Origin: CAYPHY01 sp964410625
GTDB lineage: Bacteria; Chloroflexota; Anaerolineae; Promineifilales; Promineifilaceae
Length of the DNA stretch: 64,000 nt
Assembly (NCBI GenBank): GCA_964410625.1
Contig: CAYPHY010000002.1
Location: 186,001-250,000 of the forward strand
Reading direction: 5' to 3'
Shown here: positions 9,690-18,434 of the stretch, piece after piece
Layout: each line of letters starts with the position of its first letter
Numbering within the stretch: the stretch's first letter is position 1
The notes under the pieces: generated by a model
Told to the model about the DNA's origin: nothing
Database searches by the model: none
What the model saw: the letters and a program-made list of their open reading frames with translations, nothing else
Position numbers and translations under genes: made by a program

Positions 9690-9842
9690 GCCGCGCACAC
9701 GGGGCTAAAGCCACCGTGCTGTCAAGCAACGTGCCCTAAAGGGCACTAACTCCGATCAACAGAAAACTGACAGCTACTCTCAACCCCAAAGCCAGTTGAA
9801 ACCGGCGTAGCCTTTTAGCCCTGCGGCTTTAGCCCAGGGCAT
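9690..9842. repeat. Intergenic repeat-like palindromes
   Basis: Contains short inverted units such as GGGGCTAAAGCC, GTGCCCTAAAGGGCAC and TTTAGCCCTGCGGCTTTAGCCC between two operon genes. It overlaps the 3' end of the P-loop kinase gene. Confidence 0.5.
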
Positions 9843-10587
9843 ATTCCAACAGCCGCCACAATTCCCCTTGCGCCACGGCCGCCCCTTCATCCTCATTATC
9901 AACCCGTAGCACCAGCCACCCCTTCCGTTGCATCTCGCGCACCGCAAACGCCACCACACAGCCTGCATTGGCAAAATAACGGGACAACTCGGCCGCACTT
10001 CTTCCGGCAAACCGTTCCCATATCCCTCGCTGATAGACCCGCCCCTCGCAGACATCGGCCGCCACCGCAGGGAAAACAATCAAATCAGGTTGTGGAATTA
10101 AATTGACATAAGCACGAAGGTGCACTAGAGCCGGTTCTTCATTTTCCGAGGCATAAAGCTGCACCACCCGGTGGGCAAAGCCCTCATCAATCACAATCAC
10201 CTCATCCGGTTGGGCATAGCGCTTCAGGAATTCATACCGGCCGAGCAAGTGAAAAAACCAATGCAACACATGGTGGCGGTCGGCGTTGGAAATCGGCCGT
10301 TGCCGCTGAAAGCGATAGACCATCCACACCAGTTGCCGGTGTTTAAGCATAAATTTGAGGCGATAGAGATTGCTTAGATGGTAAAAGAGTTGCCAAAGTA
10401 GCGGCCGTTGCCATCGTTGCGGAGCCAGGCGGATAATCAGCTTGCCAGGAAGCGTGCGACCGGCAAACGGCCGTGCCGCTTCCAGTACTGAATAAGCTCG
10501 AAACCCCTGCTCGTTAAAGAAGTTGGTGACGGTTGGTAGAAGCGTGGTCTTTCCTGCGCCAGGGATGCTGATGAATTCAACAATCAT
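9829..10587 (-). CDS. P-loop kinase-like protein
   Basis: A 252-residue P-loop NTPase. Walker A is at residues 8-15 (IPGAGKTT), right after the first strand, and a Walker-B-like VIVIDEGF follows at about 130. The general shape is that of thymidylate/adenylate-kinase-like enzymes, but I recognise no substrate motif. The ATG at 10587 overlaps the upstream stop (ATGA), indicating translational coupling with the nucleotidyltransferase-kinase gene. The last codons run into repeat-like DNA. It belongs to a three-gene phosphotransfer set inside the polysaccharide operon, and its function is inferred only from that context. Confidence 0.7.
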   Translation of the reverse strand: MIVEFISIPGAGKTTLLPTVTNFFNEQGFRAYSVLEAARPFAGRTLPGKLIIRLAPQRWQRPLLWQLFYHLSNLYRLKFMLKHRQLVWMVYRFQRQRPISNADRHHVLHWFFHLLGRYEFLKRYAQPDEVIVIDEGFAHRVVQLYASENEEPALVHLRAYVNLIPQPDLIVFPAVAADVCEGRVYQRGIWERFAGRSAAELSRYFANAGCVVAFAVREMQRKGWLVLRVDNEDEGAAVAQGELWRLLEYALG

Positions 10588-12179
10588 GGCCTGCCAACCA
10601 CGCCCCACAACGCTTCCTTGATCTGTTGCAGCACCTCGTCCTTTGGAAAAGTGGCGTCAATCGTCATCACATAGCGCAAGTTCGCCTCCGCCTTGATCCG
10701 CGACAACAGCCGGTGCAGCACCACATGCTTCTCCTCAATCGCCTGGCGATCATGGTCCGGCTTGCGCAACAGCGAGATGTCTGGGGCTAACTCCAGCACA
10801 AAGAGCAGGTCGGGCATCGGAATCTTGCGGTATAGCCGTTGCTCCAGCCGCGCAAACACCTGCCCCAAGCGGCCAGACAAACGGCCGTGCTTATCCTTCG
10901 CCAGGAGGCGGATTTGCGGCCCGTCCAACGGCGCTTCCAGCGGATAGCGGTCAAAGACCACAATCGCTCCCTGCGCCGCCCGTTGCTTGCCCGCCACATA
11001 ACGCCGGTAACGGTCATAGCCGGTCAGCAGATAGTGGCTATAGAGCAGGGTATCGCGCACGGCCGCCGATGCCTTGCTGATCGGGTTCCTTTCCCCCACC
11101 TGATTAGCGATCACCCGGTGGCCGCGCCGCGAAGCGCGAAACACCGGATACGACCACTTCGTGGTCAGCGAGGGTTGTTTGCTGCCTAGATAATAGAAGG
11201 TGACTTCCGTCTTCTCCCCCAGCCATTCAACCAGTTCATGGCAGAGCGTCGTCTTACCCGCCCCATCAATGCCGATCAACGCCACCAACAACCCGCCATC
11301 TGGCCAGGTCATCTTCTGCGTCGGCCGAAACCTGAGGAAGGAGTTCCGCCGCCGCCACAACTCCTGGAAGTAGGTCAGCGTCGCGCCCAGGCGGTTGAGG
11401 CGTTGCTGCCCGGCCAACGCCCGGCGTACCTCTTGCCGCAAGCTCAACAACTCCCGTCCCGATCGCGCATTGACGGTGATGACGTTGAGAAACTTGATGA
11501 TCAGATGGGCAGGAACGGGCAAAACACCGGCCAGATCGTCTAACACGGCCGCTACCTCACGAATCGAGGTCTGTTCCAGCAACCAGTGGAACTCCGCCAT
11601 GATATGGATTGGAATCCCCGGCGAGCGGATGTTCAGCACATCCTTCACCACGTCCCGGTCGCGATACTTCAGCAACGCTCGAATCACCAGTACAATCAAC
11701 TCCAACTCCGGCGTCGGTATCATCACGCCATAATGGTTGTAGGTGGAGTTGAGAAAAACCTGTTCCAACGGCAACCCATAGTTTTTGACAAACTGCTCGC
11801 CCAACACCAGCCGGTAATGGACATGGAGATGAAAGAGACGGCCGCTATTCTGGTCCATCCCTAAATAATCCTCCAACCCCGGATACCGTTTGCCAGGAGG
11901 GGCCAGCATCCGCTTAATGTCATGTTCCGCCAAAATCTGGCGGAAGGTCTGGCTGTTGGCCGGGTCAACCAGCAGATCGAGGTCGGTGCGGCCGTAAAGC
12001 CCGGACAGCAAGCGCAAATTACTCTTCCAATGGCAATAGCGAACGGCCGATTCATTCAGCGCCTGGAACAACTCTTGAATGGCTTGCACTCCTGGCATCG
12101 CCTCCTCGCCGGTTTCTATGTTTGTTGGGGAATCGGGCATGAACTGCGCCAATCCATGATGAATGCCATTAGTGATCAA
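10584..12179 (-). CDS. Nucleotidyltransferase-like + thymidylate-kinase-like fusion
   Basis: Two domains in about 531 residues. The N-terminal half resembles a Pol-beta-type nucleotidyltransferase, with DLD in GRTDLDLLVDP at about 63-73. The C-terminal half is a thymidylate-kinase-like P-loop domain with Walker A IGIDGAGKTT at 302-311 and a DRYP motif (VVFDRYPLE) typical of dNMP kinases. The start is uncertain: a TTG at 12179 has a G-rich AGGGGGG ribosome site 7 bases upstream and overlaps the upstream stop, whereas the first ATG (12140) has none, so TTG is preferred. Similar fusions occur in polysaccharide clusters, but their reaction is not known to me. Capture or phosphorylation of a sugar or nucleotide is an inference. 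Confidence 0.72.
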   Translation of the reverse strand: MITNGIHHGLAQFMPDSPTNIETGEEAMPGVQAIQELFQALNESAVRYCHWKSNLRLLSGLYGRTDLDLLVDPANSQTFRQILAEHDIKRMLAPPGKRYPGLEDYLGMDQNSGRLFHLHVHYRLVLGEQFVKNYGLPLEQVFLNSTYNHYGVMIPTPELELIVLVIRALLKYRDRDVVKDVLNIRSPGIPIHIMAEFHWLLEQTSIREVAAVLDDLAGVLPVPAHLIIKFLNVITVNARSGRELLSLRQEVRRALAGQQRLNRLGATLTYFQELWRRRNSFLRFRPTQKMTWPDGGLLVALIGIDGAGKTTLCHELVEWLGEKTEVTFYYLGSKQPSLTTKWSYPVFRASRRGHRVIANQVGERNPISKASAAVRDTLLYSHYLLTGYDRYRRYVAGKQRAAQGAIVVFDRYPLEAPLDGPQIRLLAKDKHGRLSGRLGQVFARLEQRLYRKIPMPDLLFVLELAPDISLLRKPDHDRQAIEEKHVVLHRLLSRIKAEANLRYVMTIDATFPKDEVLQQIKEALWGVVGRP

Positions 12180-13104
12180 AAGCGTACCCCCCTAAAAATT
12201 CATACTGCGCCATCTTGTCTGCAACGGCCTGGATCATTCGCCTGTCCCACTTCACCAGGTGACGCCAATGATCGGCCGCCGGATAGAGAATACCGGCACA
12301 CGCCTGTAGGTAGTCATCGGCCGCTTCCAGTCCTAAAAAGGAACAAACCTGCGCCAGATAGGATGTCGGCTCAGCGACAAAGTCCTCATAGCGCACAGCC
12401 AGCAACTGCCCATCATCCAGAGTCTTCCGCAGACCAACCATCGTCTCCGCATTGGCAAAATAATGGGCCAGCGCATTCTCAAAGCTCCGCTTGCCGCGTA
12501 CCATCATCACGCTAATCGGGTCGTAGGGATTGCGAATCATCTGGATAAACTTGACCTCAACCGGCCCCATCCGCTCGCGCAGGCGCGGCAACAAGGTCGG
12601 GTCTTTGGCAAAACGTTGGGTCGAAGACCCGGCCGTTCCATCTCCAATCACCTCCAGCTTGCGATACGTCCCCTGCCACTGCCCCGGAACCAGGAAAGAG
12701 TAGGCCTTCAGCCGCCGCGCCGTGACGCGCCCCTTCAACCGTTCGCGGCGAGACCCCCGCAACAAGAGGTGAAAAATTTGCTCTCGCCTGAACCCGGCGG
12801 CAACATACGCTAATGCCCCCACCTCATCAGCCAAAATCACGTTGGGGTGCGCGTCCAGCAACGAGCCAAGCAAACTGGTGCCGCTTTTGTTGTGGCCGAC
12901 AAACAGACAGAAAGTACGCACATCGCGCACGGCCGTCCCGTTGCTCAACGCGCTATAGCCAGAGGTCAGGTAATTCTTCGCCAGATACGCCCTGCGGTAA
13001 GCCTGGCTCTCAAACAACTTCGCTCCGGCTCCTCGGCCGCTAAAGTGACGAAAGCGAGGCGAGTCCATAAAGGAAACCCACATGCGTTCAAATGTTTCGT
13101 ACAT
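12169..13104 (-). CDS. Sulfotransferase family protein (divergent)
   Basis: A 311-residue sulfotransferase-fold protein. The PAPS loop is GHNKSGTSLLGSLL at about residues 70-83, followed by DAHPNV. The 3'-phosphate motif is RNPYDPIS, with KFIQMI just before it, as in family members. It is only distantly similar to the five paralogs in the window, so it may use a different acceptor position. The ATG at 13104 is chosen, though ATG 13083 and GTG 13113 are possible, and GAGGGG lies very close upstream. It is placed between Wzy and the nucleotidyltransferase-kinase gene, whose probable TTG start overlaps its stop codon. Sulfation of the polysaccharide or its lipid-linked unit is the likely role. 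Confidence 0.78.
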   Translation of the reverse strand: MYETFERMWVSFMDSPRFRHFSGRGAGAKLFESQAYRRAYLAKNYLTSGYSALSNGTAVRDVRTFCLFVGHNKSGTSLLGSLLDAHPNVILADEVGALAYVAAGFRREQIFHLLLRGSRRERLKGRVTARRLKAYSFLVPGQWQGTYRKLEVIGDGTAGSSTQRFAKDPTLLPRLRERMGPVEVKFIQMIRNPYDPISVMMVRGKRSFENALAHYFANAETMVGLRKTLDDGQLLAVRYEDFVAEPTSYLAQVCSFLGLEAADDYLQACAGILYPAADHWRHLVKWDRRMIQAVADKMAQYEFLGGYAFDH

Positions 13105-13117
13105 ACCCCTCACCGGA

Positions 13118-13182
13118 ACAGAAACCGGGTTTCTTAAAGCTCAATAGAAAGAGCTGCGCCCTCAATAGAAACCCGGTTTCTA
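13118..13182. repeat. Family E hairpin repeat (GAAACCGGGTTTCT), copy 1
   Basis: AGAAACCGGGTTTCT, itself palindromic, is followed after a spacer by AGAAACCCGGTTTCT. The same arrangement is at 55275-55340. Confidence 0.8.
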
Positions 13183-13188
13183 ATGAAC

Positions 13189-14718
13189 TCACTGGGCTGA
13201 GCGTTGAAACCACAGCAATCTCCGCTGTGGCGAAAAATCGGGGTGCGGCGCAATCTTAAACTCGACCACTTTGCTAGAAACAGGCAGAGAATGGCCGTTC
13301 ACCAACGATGCGATCAACGCCAGCGTAATCCACCACACCCCCAGGCCATAGACAACGATGATGTTCACAAAGTTACTGACGATGATATGTGTAGCGATCA
13401 CCAGCCAGAGGATGATCAGCAACTTGCGACTTCTGAACCCGTTGGGCGGCAGATCGGGCAGCCGCTTAATCGAAAGCCACAGCAGCCAGAACACCGGCAT
13501 CAAATAGAGCAACAGTCCCGTCCCCCCCTGCTCGGCGATGATCGTCAGATAAAAATTGTGCGAAGCATGGTCTTTGTTGTCGTGGGGCAGGTCGAGGACA
13601 CGGCCGTAAAACGCGCGATCATACACATCAAAATTGTTGTATCCCCAGCCAAAAAAGGGCTTCTCTCGAAACATGGCAACGGCGGCGTAAAAGATTGGCA
13701 AGCGGCTCAAAGCCGAAACCTCCGCTTCATCCGAATACAACCGTTGCTCGGCCCAATCAAGCTGGCTAGAAAGTAATGCGCCGCTTAGCACTAAACCGAT
13801 AAGTGGCACGGTCAGTAAGCCCAACTTAACCATGAACCGGGGATAGAGATAGAGCAAGCCCACGATCACCAAAATCGCTCCCAACCAGCTGGCGCGAGAG
13901 AAGGAGATGAAGATGCTATACAAGGAGAGCAAAAAGGTGAGGATAAAAACGTTACGCAGCCACTTCTGCCGCGTTTCAAAGGCTGCGTGCAGCAACAGCA
14001 GCCCAGAGAAGGTCAGCGTCGAGGTGTAAATGGCGGTGTTCACCAGCGAGCCAATCGTCCGTTCACCCTGATTTTCCAACCAGGGGGACGGCAACACCCC
14101 TGGCGCAACCCAGGCCAGCAAACCAATGGCCGACTGGGAAACGGAAATAAACAGCGCAATCGGGAGCAGCCATTGCCACTCTTTCTCCCCAGGCACAGTC
14201 AGACGGATGATCGCATAGAGGCACATGGGGACGATCACCCGGTCATAGTACAGATAAAAGGTCGCCAGTGGATCGCTGTTTAGCAGAATGATGGAAAGGA
14301 TGCTGACAATGAGATAGCCGGTCATCGCCACTTCCGGCACACCCGGCCGTGGGAAGGAGCGCGGCCGAACCCTTAGCGCGTTGCTAATCACCATCACTCC
14401 CAATGTCAATGGTGGCAACCCACGATGAACGAGCCAGTAGACCATCCGCAAAGAGGCCGACTCCGTATGCAAAAGAAACGGGACCAGAAACAGCCAGACA
14501 AGCACCGCCTGGAAGGGATATTTATGGATGATGATCAGCCCTGGGACAATGGCGATCAAGCCCAGCGCGATTTGCCACTCCCCCTGCACCACCAGGAAGG
14601 CGATGATCAGGCCAACGGCCGTTCCCCCAGCCAGAACGACCAGGCTCAGCAGCGAGCTGCGGCTCCTCGCTCTTCCGGTGGAGAAAGTTGGTAGCGCAGG
14701 TAAACGATTCGCTGTCAT
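13189..14718 (-). CDS. Wzy-type O-antigen polymerase/ligase
   Basis: A 509-residue polytopic membrane protein with about 10-12 hydrophobic segments and a large periplasmic loop before the last ones, the pattern of the O-antigen ligase/Wzy_C family. It contains FSRASWLG and a PFFGWGYNNF...SHNFYLTIIAEQG region; the HNxYL-type motif is typical of this family. The frame stays open upstream for another 100 codons, but that part only shadows the beta-helix gene. The ATG at 14718 gives MTANRLPAL and lies 4 bases after the upstream stop. With the flippase and Wzz-like protein it should polymerise lipid-linked repeat units at the outer face of the membrane. Confidence 0.88.
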   Translation of the reverse strand: MTANRLPALPTFSTGRARSRSSLLSLVVLAGGTAVGLIIAFLVVQGEWQIALGLIAIVPGLIIIHKYPFQAVLVWLFLVPFLLHTESASLRMVYWLVHRGLPPLTLGVMVISNALRVRPRSFPRPGVPEVAMTGYLIVSILSIILLNSDPLATFYLYYDRVIVPMCLYAIIRLTVPGEKEWQWLLPIALFISVSQSAIGLLAWVAPGVLPSPWLENQGERTIGSLVNTAIYTSTLTFSGLLLLHAAFETRQKWLRNVFILTFLLSLYSIFISFSRASWLGAILVIVGLLYLYPRFMVKLGLLTVPLIGLVLSGALLSSQLDWAEQRLYSDEAEVSALSRLPIFYAAVAMFREKPFFGWGYNNFDVYDRAFYGRVLDLPHDNKDHASHNFYLTIIAEQGGTGLLLYLMPVFWLLWLSIKRLPDLPPNGFRSRKLLIILWLVIATHIIVSNFVNIIVVYGLGVWWITLALIASLVNGHSLPVSSKVVEFKIAPHPDFSPQRRLLWFQRSAQ

Positions 14719-14722
14719 TGGA

Positions 14723-16087
14723 CTAGGGCGCGGCCGCCAGATTGACCGGCAGATAGGCCAAATTGGCGGTGGGTGGGGGCGGTGAAGCAAGTGGCGTTGC
14801 TGTAGGCGTGGCGGTTGATGTTGCCATAGGCGTCGTGGATATTGTCGGGGTTGCTGTGCTGGTTGGCGACGATGTGGGCAGCGATGTCGCGGTCGGGGTT
14901 GGTGTTTCGGCCGCAAAATCGCTTTCGTGAAAACCGAGATCAGGTGCTTCCCCGTTGTAGGAGCCTGCCGGATAATCCAACACGTTCTCGTTGTTCCAGG
15001 TGAAATCGGCCGTCCCCGCATCTATCGCTGGGCTATCCGGCAGGAGCAAAAAGTCAGCATCCAGCAGCGGAGCGACAAACAAACTTGAGGCTTGGTCCAC
15101 GACGCTGTTTTGCTGGTCGGCCGTGTTGTTCCAAAACAGGTTATAGGCGGCAATCGAATCCCCATCCACATTCTTCAGTCCCAGCACGCTGGAGTTGATG
15201 AAAAGATTATTTAACGCGATCAGATTATCGCCGCCGGTCAGCGCATAGGGGTTGTCGGCAAAGGTATTGTTGAACAGATAAATCCGTTCGGGAATGCTCG
15301 CCCCGCGAAAATCCTCCGTTGTGTTCCCATCATCCATCAGCCCCAGGCCGACCATTTCATTGCCCGTGATCAAATTGCGTTCGATAGTAAACACGCGGTC
15401 GGAGAGGTCGGGGTAATCAATCAACTGGATTCCGTCCTCCTCATTGCCGCTAATCACGTTGCCACGAATGACCACGCTCAGCGTTGGGCCGGAATAGTCG
15501 TGAAGGCGAATCTCGATGCCATCATTGCCATTGTTGCGGATGATGTTGTCGGCAATAATCCCCGCACTAGCCTCGTCGAAGTCCACCCCATCGTCGCTAT
15601 TGTTTTCAAACAGGTTTTGTCGGATTTCACCGCCGCCGCCCTCCGAGTCAATCCCGTCGCTGGTCTGTGTGATGCGGTTGTTCAAGACGCGGATTTGCGC
15701 CGTTGTCTTGATCCCATCATTGCCGTTCTGAATCGTAAAGCCAATGATCGTCGTCTGTGGCCCGGCATCGTCCTCGACCGTGATCACCGTTTCGCCGCCG
15801 CCATCAATGATCGTCTGATTAATCAGGTTCGGGTCGCCGTTTGTCTGAAATTCGGAAGCGAGGGTGATATTTTTTCCGGCAATGGTCAGGTTTTCGTTGT
15901 AGGTCCCCGGCGCAACCAGCACGGTATCGCCGCTTTGCGCGGCATTGATCGCCCCCTGGATCGTCACGTACTCCTGCGGCACACGCAACACATCGGCCGC
16001 CGACCGGACTTCCGGCATCCACTCGGCTGTGCAAAACACCAACAACACCGACAAACACGCCGTCAGAGCACTGCTCAATTTAGCCAT
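14723..16087 (-). CDS. Exported parallel beta-helix protein
   Basis: A 454-residue exported protein. After a signal peptide ending around AEWMPEVRSAA comes the classic opening VTIQGAINAAQSGDTVLVAPG, then beta-helix rungs (NITLASE, IIGFTIQNGNDGI, IRVLNNRITQTSDGI, FENNSDDGVDFDE) of the NosD/pectate-lyase type, many with Asp-Gly turns. The C-terminus is a Thr/Pro/Ser linker ending in AYLPVNLAAAP. The ATG at 16087 is used; an upstream start would fall in a dispersed repeat. Lying between sulfotransferases and Wzy, it may be a lyase, epimerase or binding protein for the polymer. No catalytic motif is identified. Confidence 0.82.
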   Translation of the reverse strand: MAKLSSALTACLSVLLVFCTAEWMPEVRSAADVLRVPQEYVTIQGAINAAQSGDTVLVAPGTYNENLTIAGKNITLASEFQTNGDPNLINQTIIDGGGETVITVEDDAGPQTTIIGFTIQNGNDGIKTTAQIRVLNNRITQTSDGIDSEGGGGEIRQNLFENNSDDGVDFDEASAGIIADNIIRNNGNDGIEIRLHDYSGPTLSVVIRGNVISGNEEDGIQLIDYPDLSDRVFTIERNLITGNEMVGLGLMDDGNTTEDFRGASIPERIYLFNNTFADNPYALTGGDNLIALNNLFINSSVLGLKNVDGDSIAAYNLFWNNTADQQNSVVDQASSLFVAPLLDADFLLLPDSPAIDAGTADFTWNNENVLDYPAGSYNGEAPDLGFHESDFAAETPTPTATSLPTSSPTSTATPTISTTPMATSTATPTATPLASPPPPTANLAYLPVNLAAAP

Positions 16088-16141
16088 AATTCGTGCCAAC
16101 TGCTTTATGAGCCTACAGAAGTTCACATGTGTGGGAGAAAA

Positions 16142-16208
16142 TCTCACGCAAAGGCGCAAAGGACACCAAGTTTTTTATCTTTGCGCTCTTAGCGTCTTTG
16201 CGTGAGCC
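16142..16208. repeat. Family A hairpin repeat, copy 3
   Basis: Arms CTCACGCAAAGGCGCAAAGG and AGCGTCTTTGCGTGAG. The right arm encodes the last residues (AHAKTLRAQR) of sulfotransferase paralog 2 on the minus strand. Confidence 0.85.
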
Positions 16209-17227
16209 ATTTTCTGAGGAGAAGGTTCATCCGACTCCTGGCGGCCGTTACCATTCTCAGGCTCGATGATCCGGTAAGAGGGAACCGGCCGCCCCTTCTG
16301 GTTCAAGAAAAACTCGCGCAGCCGCCACGCCCCCATCCGCGCCAGATTGAACGGCAGGTCAAACAAATAATAGGCGCCTCGCTGCACGGCCGTCAGCTTC
16401 GTCTCCGCCAGTGGATAATCAAAAGCGAGCATCTCCGCCTCGGCAAACTGTTGCATGAAGGCGATTTGGCGCGGCGAGAGTACCTGGCGAAAGCGGCCGA
16501 TAGAGTTCGTCGAAATCTGCCCCGGCTGGTACTGCTCATAGGAGCTGTTACCACCCTCATCGCGGAAGTTCTGCGCCCCATTCATCAGCAACATCGCCTC
16601 GCTATAGGGTTCGCCGATGAAGGCGCAAATCTCGCGCAACGTCTCTTCCGGCTTTTGGGCTAGCGTCTCATAGCGGATGATCCGGTAGCGATTGGGGTAT
16701 CGTTGTTGGTTGCGCTTCGCCAATGCCACTGAGTCGAGCCAGATTGCCGTCCCCGCGCCAATCCCGCCCCGGCTGACCTGCCAGCGCGTCCAGGCCGAGG
16801 CATAGCGGTCGCGCGGGTCGCGGATCATATGGAGGATGCGGGCATAAGGATAAGCGGCGAAGATCGGGTCGGCGTACCGTTCTGTGCTCAGCGACTTATC
16901 CCCCCAACGCGCTCGGCCCACCCGCTCGGCATAATGCTCTTCCAGCAGGGCGAAGAGTCGGCCGTATGTCGCCTCCCCCTGCCGGAACTCGCGCCGAATG
17001 CGGTCGGGATCAAGTTGCAACGGCCGCATCCGCTTATAGCGCAGCATCATCGCCAGACAACGCTCAAAATTCTCCGGCTGGCCCAGGTCGCCATACTGGT
17101 TATAAAAGTGCGTCCACAAGTTTGTCCGCCGCGTCATGGCGATGTTTGGATGGGAAGCGAGCAACGCATAGATCAGACTCGTCCCACTCCGCTCCAGCCC
17201 GGCCACAAAAATCGGTCCACGTTCCAT
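16175..17227 (-). CDS. Sulfotransferase family protein (paralog 2)
   Basis: A 350-residue PAPS sulfotransferase, closest in this window to paralog 1. The phosphosulfate loop is GLERSGTS at 10-17 with ALLASHPN after it, and the 3'-phosphate motif is RDPRDRYAS at about 136-144. The ATG at 17227 has AAGGGA 8 bases upstream; a GTG two codons earlier is too close to it. The tail, which ends in MAHAKTLRAQR, is longer than in paralogs 1, 3 and 4 and derives from a family A repeat, so the stop codon lies inside repeat DNA. It is the last of four sulfotransferases in a row in the direction of transcription. Both canonical motifs are intact, so it is probably active. Confidence 0.85.
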   Translation of the reverse strand: MERGPIFVAGLERSGTSLIYALLASHPNIAMTRRTNLWTHFYNQYGDLGQPENFERCLAMMLRYKRMRPLQLDPDRIRREFRQGEATYGRLFALLEEHYAERVGRARWGDKSLSTERYADPIFAAYPYARILHMIRDPRDRYASAWTRWQVSRGGIGAGTAIWLDSVALAKRNQQRYPNRYRIIRYETLAQKPEETLREICAFIGEPYSEAMLLMNGAQNFRDEGGNSSYEQYQPGQISTNSIGRFRQVLSPRQIAFMQQFAEAEMLAFDYPLAETKLTAVQRGAYYLFDLPFNLARMGAWRLREFFLNQKGRPVPSYRIIEPENGNGRQESDEPSPQKMAHAKTLRAQR

Positions 17228-17244
17228 TGTCACATTCCCTTTCC

Positions 17245-17273
17245 GTAGAACGGGTTGTTTACCCGTTCTAAAC
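17245..17273. repeat. Family F palindrome (ACGGGTAAACAACCCGT type)
   Basis: GTAGAACGGGTTGTTTACCCGTTCTAAAC forms a hairpin. Related units lie at 41899-41928 and 50383-50440. Confidence 0.7.
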
Positions 17274-17276
17274 AGA

Positions 17277-17412
17277 CCACGGATGACACGGATACAACGG
17301 ATTCTCTAAAACCTCTGAGGTCTAAATTTCTGGCCTTGCCTGGTCATCACATCAAGACCTCAGAGGTTTATGAAAAATCCGTGTCAATCCATCCAATCCG
17401 TACAAATCCGTG
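17277..17412. repeat. Composite repeat: family B hairpin with nested CCTCTGAGGT element
   Basis: The outer arms are CCACGGATGACACGGAT and ATCCGTACAAATCCGTGG. Nested inside is AAAACCTCTGAGGTCT ... AGACCTCAGAGGTTT. The same nested element sits inside another family B repeat at 63548-63676. Confidence 0.8.
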
Positions 17413-17420
17413 GTTAATAT

Positions 17421-18344
17421 CTAAAACCGCTTGCTGCCCCAGGCCTGCCACATAACCGCCCCTGCCAATCCCAGCGGCCAATCGAGCAGCAGAAAAGCCG
17501 GCCAACTGGCGGCCGTCAGCCGTACAGCCAGCGGCCGGTAATCAAAAGCAACCATCTCCCGTTTAGCATAGCGCTGGATAAAGGCGATATTCCGCCTGGA
17601 AATCGTCAACAGCTTGCCGTTGTTGCCTCCGCCAGTCGGCCGCGAAACCTCTTTCTTTGCCAGGAGGGCGTTGCCAGCCCCTGGACTTGCATCGGCGTTG
17701 AGTGCTACGCTCTTGGGCGGCGGTTGCTCACCTAAAAAATCGTATACCTCGGCGGCCGTTTCCTCTGGGTGCATGATCAGGCGTTCGTTATAGACGACCT
17801 TATAGCGTTCTGGATACCGTTGTTGGTTGCGATCTGCTAACTGCGCCGAACGTCGCCAGGCGGCCGTTTCCCAGCCCAATCGAAACCGATGGCGTCTGGA
17901 CGTTGCCGCTGCTTCTTCATACCGTTCACGCGGATCGCGGAGCATGTGGATCATCTTCGCCGTCGGATAAGCCGCCAGAATCAAGTCGGCATATTGCTCA
18001 ACAAAGCCCAATTGGTCCCCCCAACGCCTTTTTCCTATCTGTTCGGCATGATGCTGGTGGATCAGGGCGAACAGCCGTTCATACGTCGGCGCTCCCTGCC
18101 AAAACGCCTGGCGGATACGTTGCGGGTCGGGGTTAAGCGCCCGAACCGGCTGGTAGCGGGTCATTGCCCCCAGGCAACGCTCAAAGTTTCGCTCTCGTCG
18201 CAGGTCACCGTAACGGCCGTAAAACCGTGTCCACATCCTGGTTCGCCGGGTGATGATAATGTTCGGATGCTCAAGCAACATCAACCGTAATTGCGTTTTG
18301 CCGGAGAAACTCAACCCCCCGATGAAAATTGGCCCGTTGTCCAT
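17421..18344 (-). CDS. Sulfotransferase-like protein (paralog 3, altered motifs)
   Basis: A 307-residue member of the local sulfotransferase family. It keeps the overall layout (MWTRFYGRYGDL, ERCLGAM, RIRQAFWQG, KMIHMLRDPRERYEE), but its PAPS loop reads GLSFSGKT, with Phe-Ser before SG and Lys-Thr in place of Thr-Thr. The Ser of the 3'-phosphate motif is replaced (RDPRERYEE). GLSFSGKT fits the GxxxxGKT Walker A pattern. The central part is also more divergent (PSVALNADASPGAGN-like insertion before the C-terminal IAFIQRYA motif). It could be a diverged or weakened sulfotransferase, or a related phosphotransfer enzyme. Its neighbours are paralogs 2 and 4, separated by repeat elements. Confidence 0.72.
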   Translation of the reverse strand: MDNGPIFIGGLSFSGKTQLRLMLLEHPNIIITRRTRMWTRFYGRYGDLRRERNFERCLGAMTRYQPVRALNPDPQRIRQAFWQGAPTYERLFALIHQHHAEQIGKRRWGDQLGFVEQYADLILAAYPTAKMIHMLRDPRERYEEAAATSRRHRFRLGWETAAWRRSAQLADRNQQRYPERYKVVYNERLIMHPEETAAEVYDFLGEQPPPKSVALNADASPGAGNALLAKKEVSRPTGGGNNGKLLTISRRNIAFIQRYAKREMVAFDYRPLAVRLTAASWPAFLLLDWPLGLAGAVMWQAWGSKRF

Positions 18345-18350
18345 GATAGA

Positions 18351-18423
18351 ACGGGACTACAGCGGATAAAGAAATAAGCGGATAGCCTTAATCCGTTTAT
18401 TTTTTTATCCGTTGTAGTTCCCC
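18351..18423. repeat. Hairpin repeat (GCGGATAA/TTATCCG type)
   Basis: GGGACTACAGCGGATAAAG on the left is matched by TTATCCGTTGTAGTTCCC on the right, with inner AAGCGGAT/AATCCG units. It has the same oligomer-hairpin architecture as the other families but a different unit. Confidence 0.75.
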
Positions 18424-18434
18424 TATCCCAATCT

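Noticed and set aside
9829..12179. Housekeeping thymidylate kinase (tmk)
   Set aside because: Both P-loop proteins lack the length and companion genes of Tmk (holB, DNA polymerase subunits) and are embedded in the polysaccharide operon.
14719..15021. An N-terminal extension of Wzy with many Arg/Pro/Gln/His residues
   Set aside because: It lies wholly within the beta-helix gene in another frame. The natural start is the ATG 4 bases after that gene's stop.
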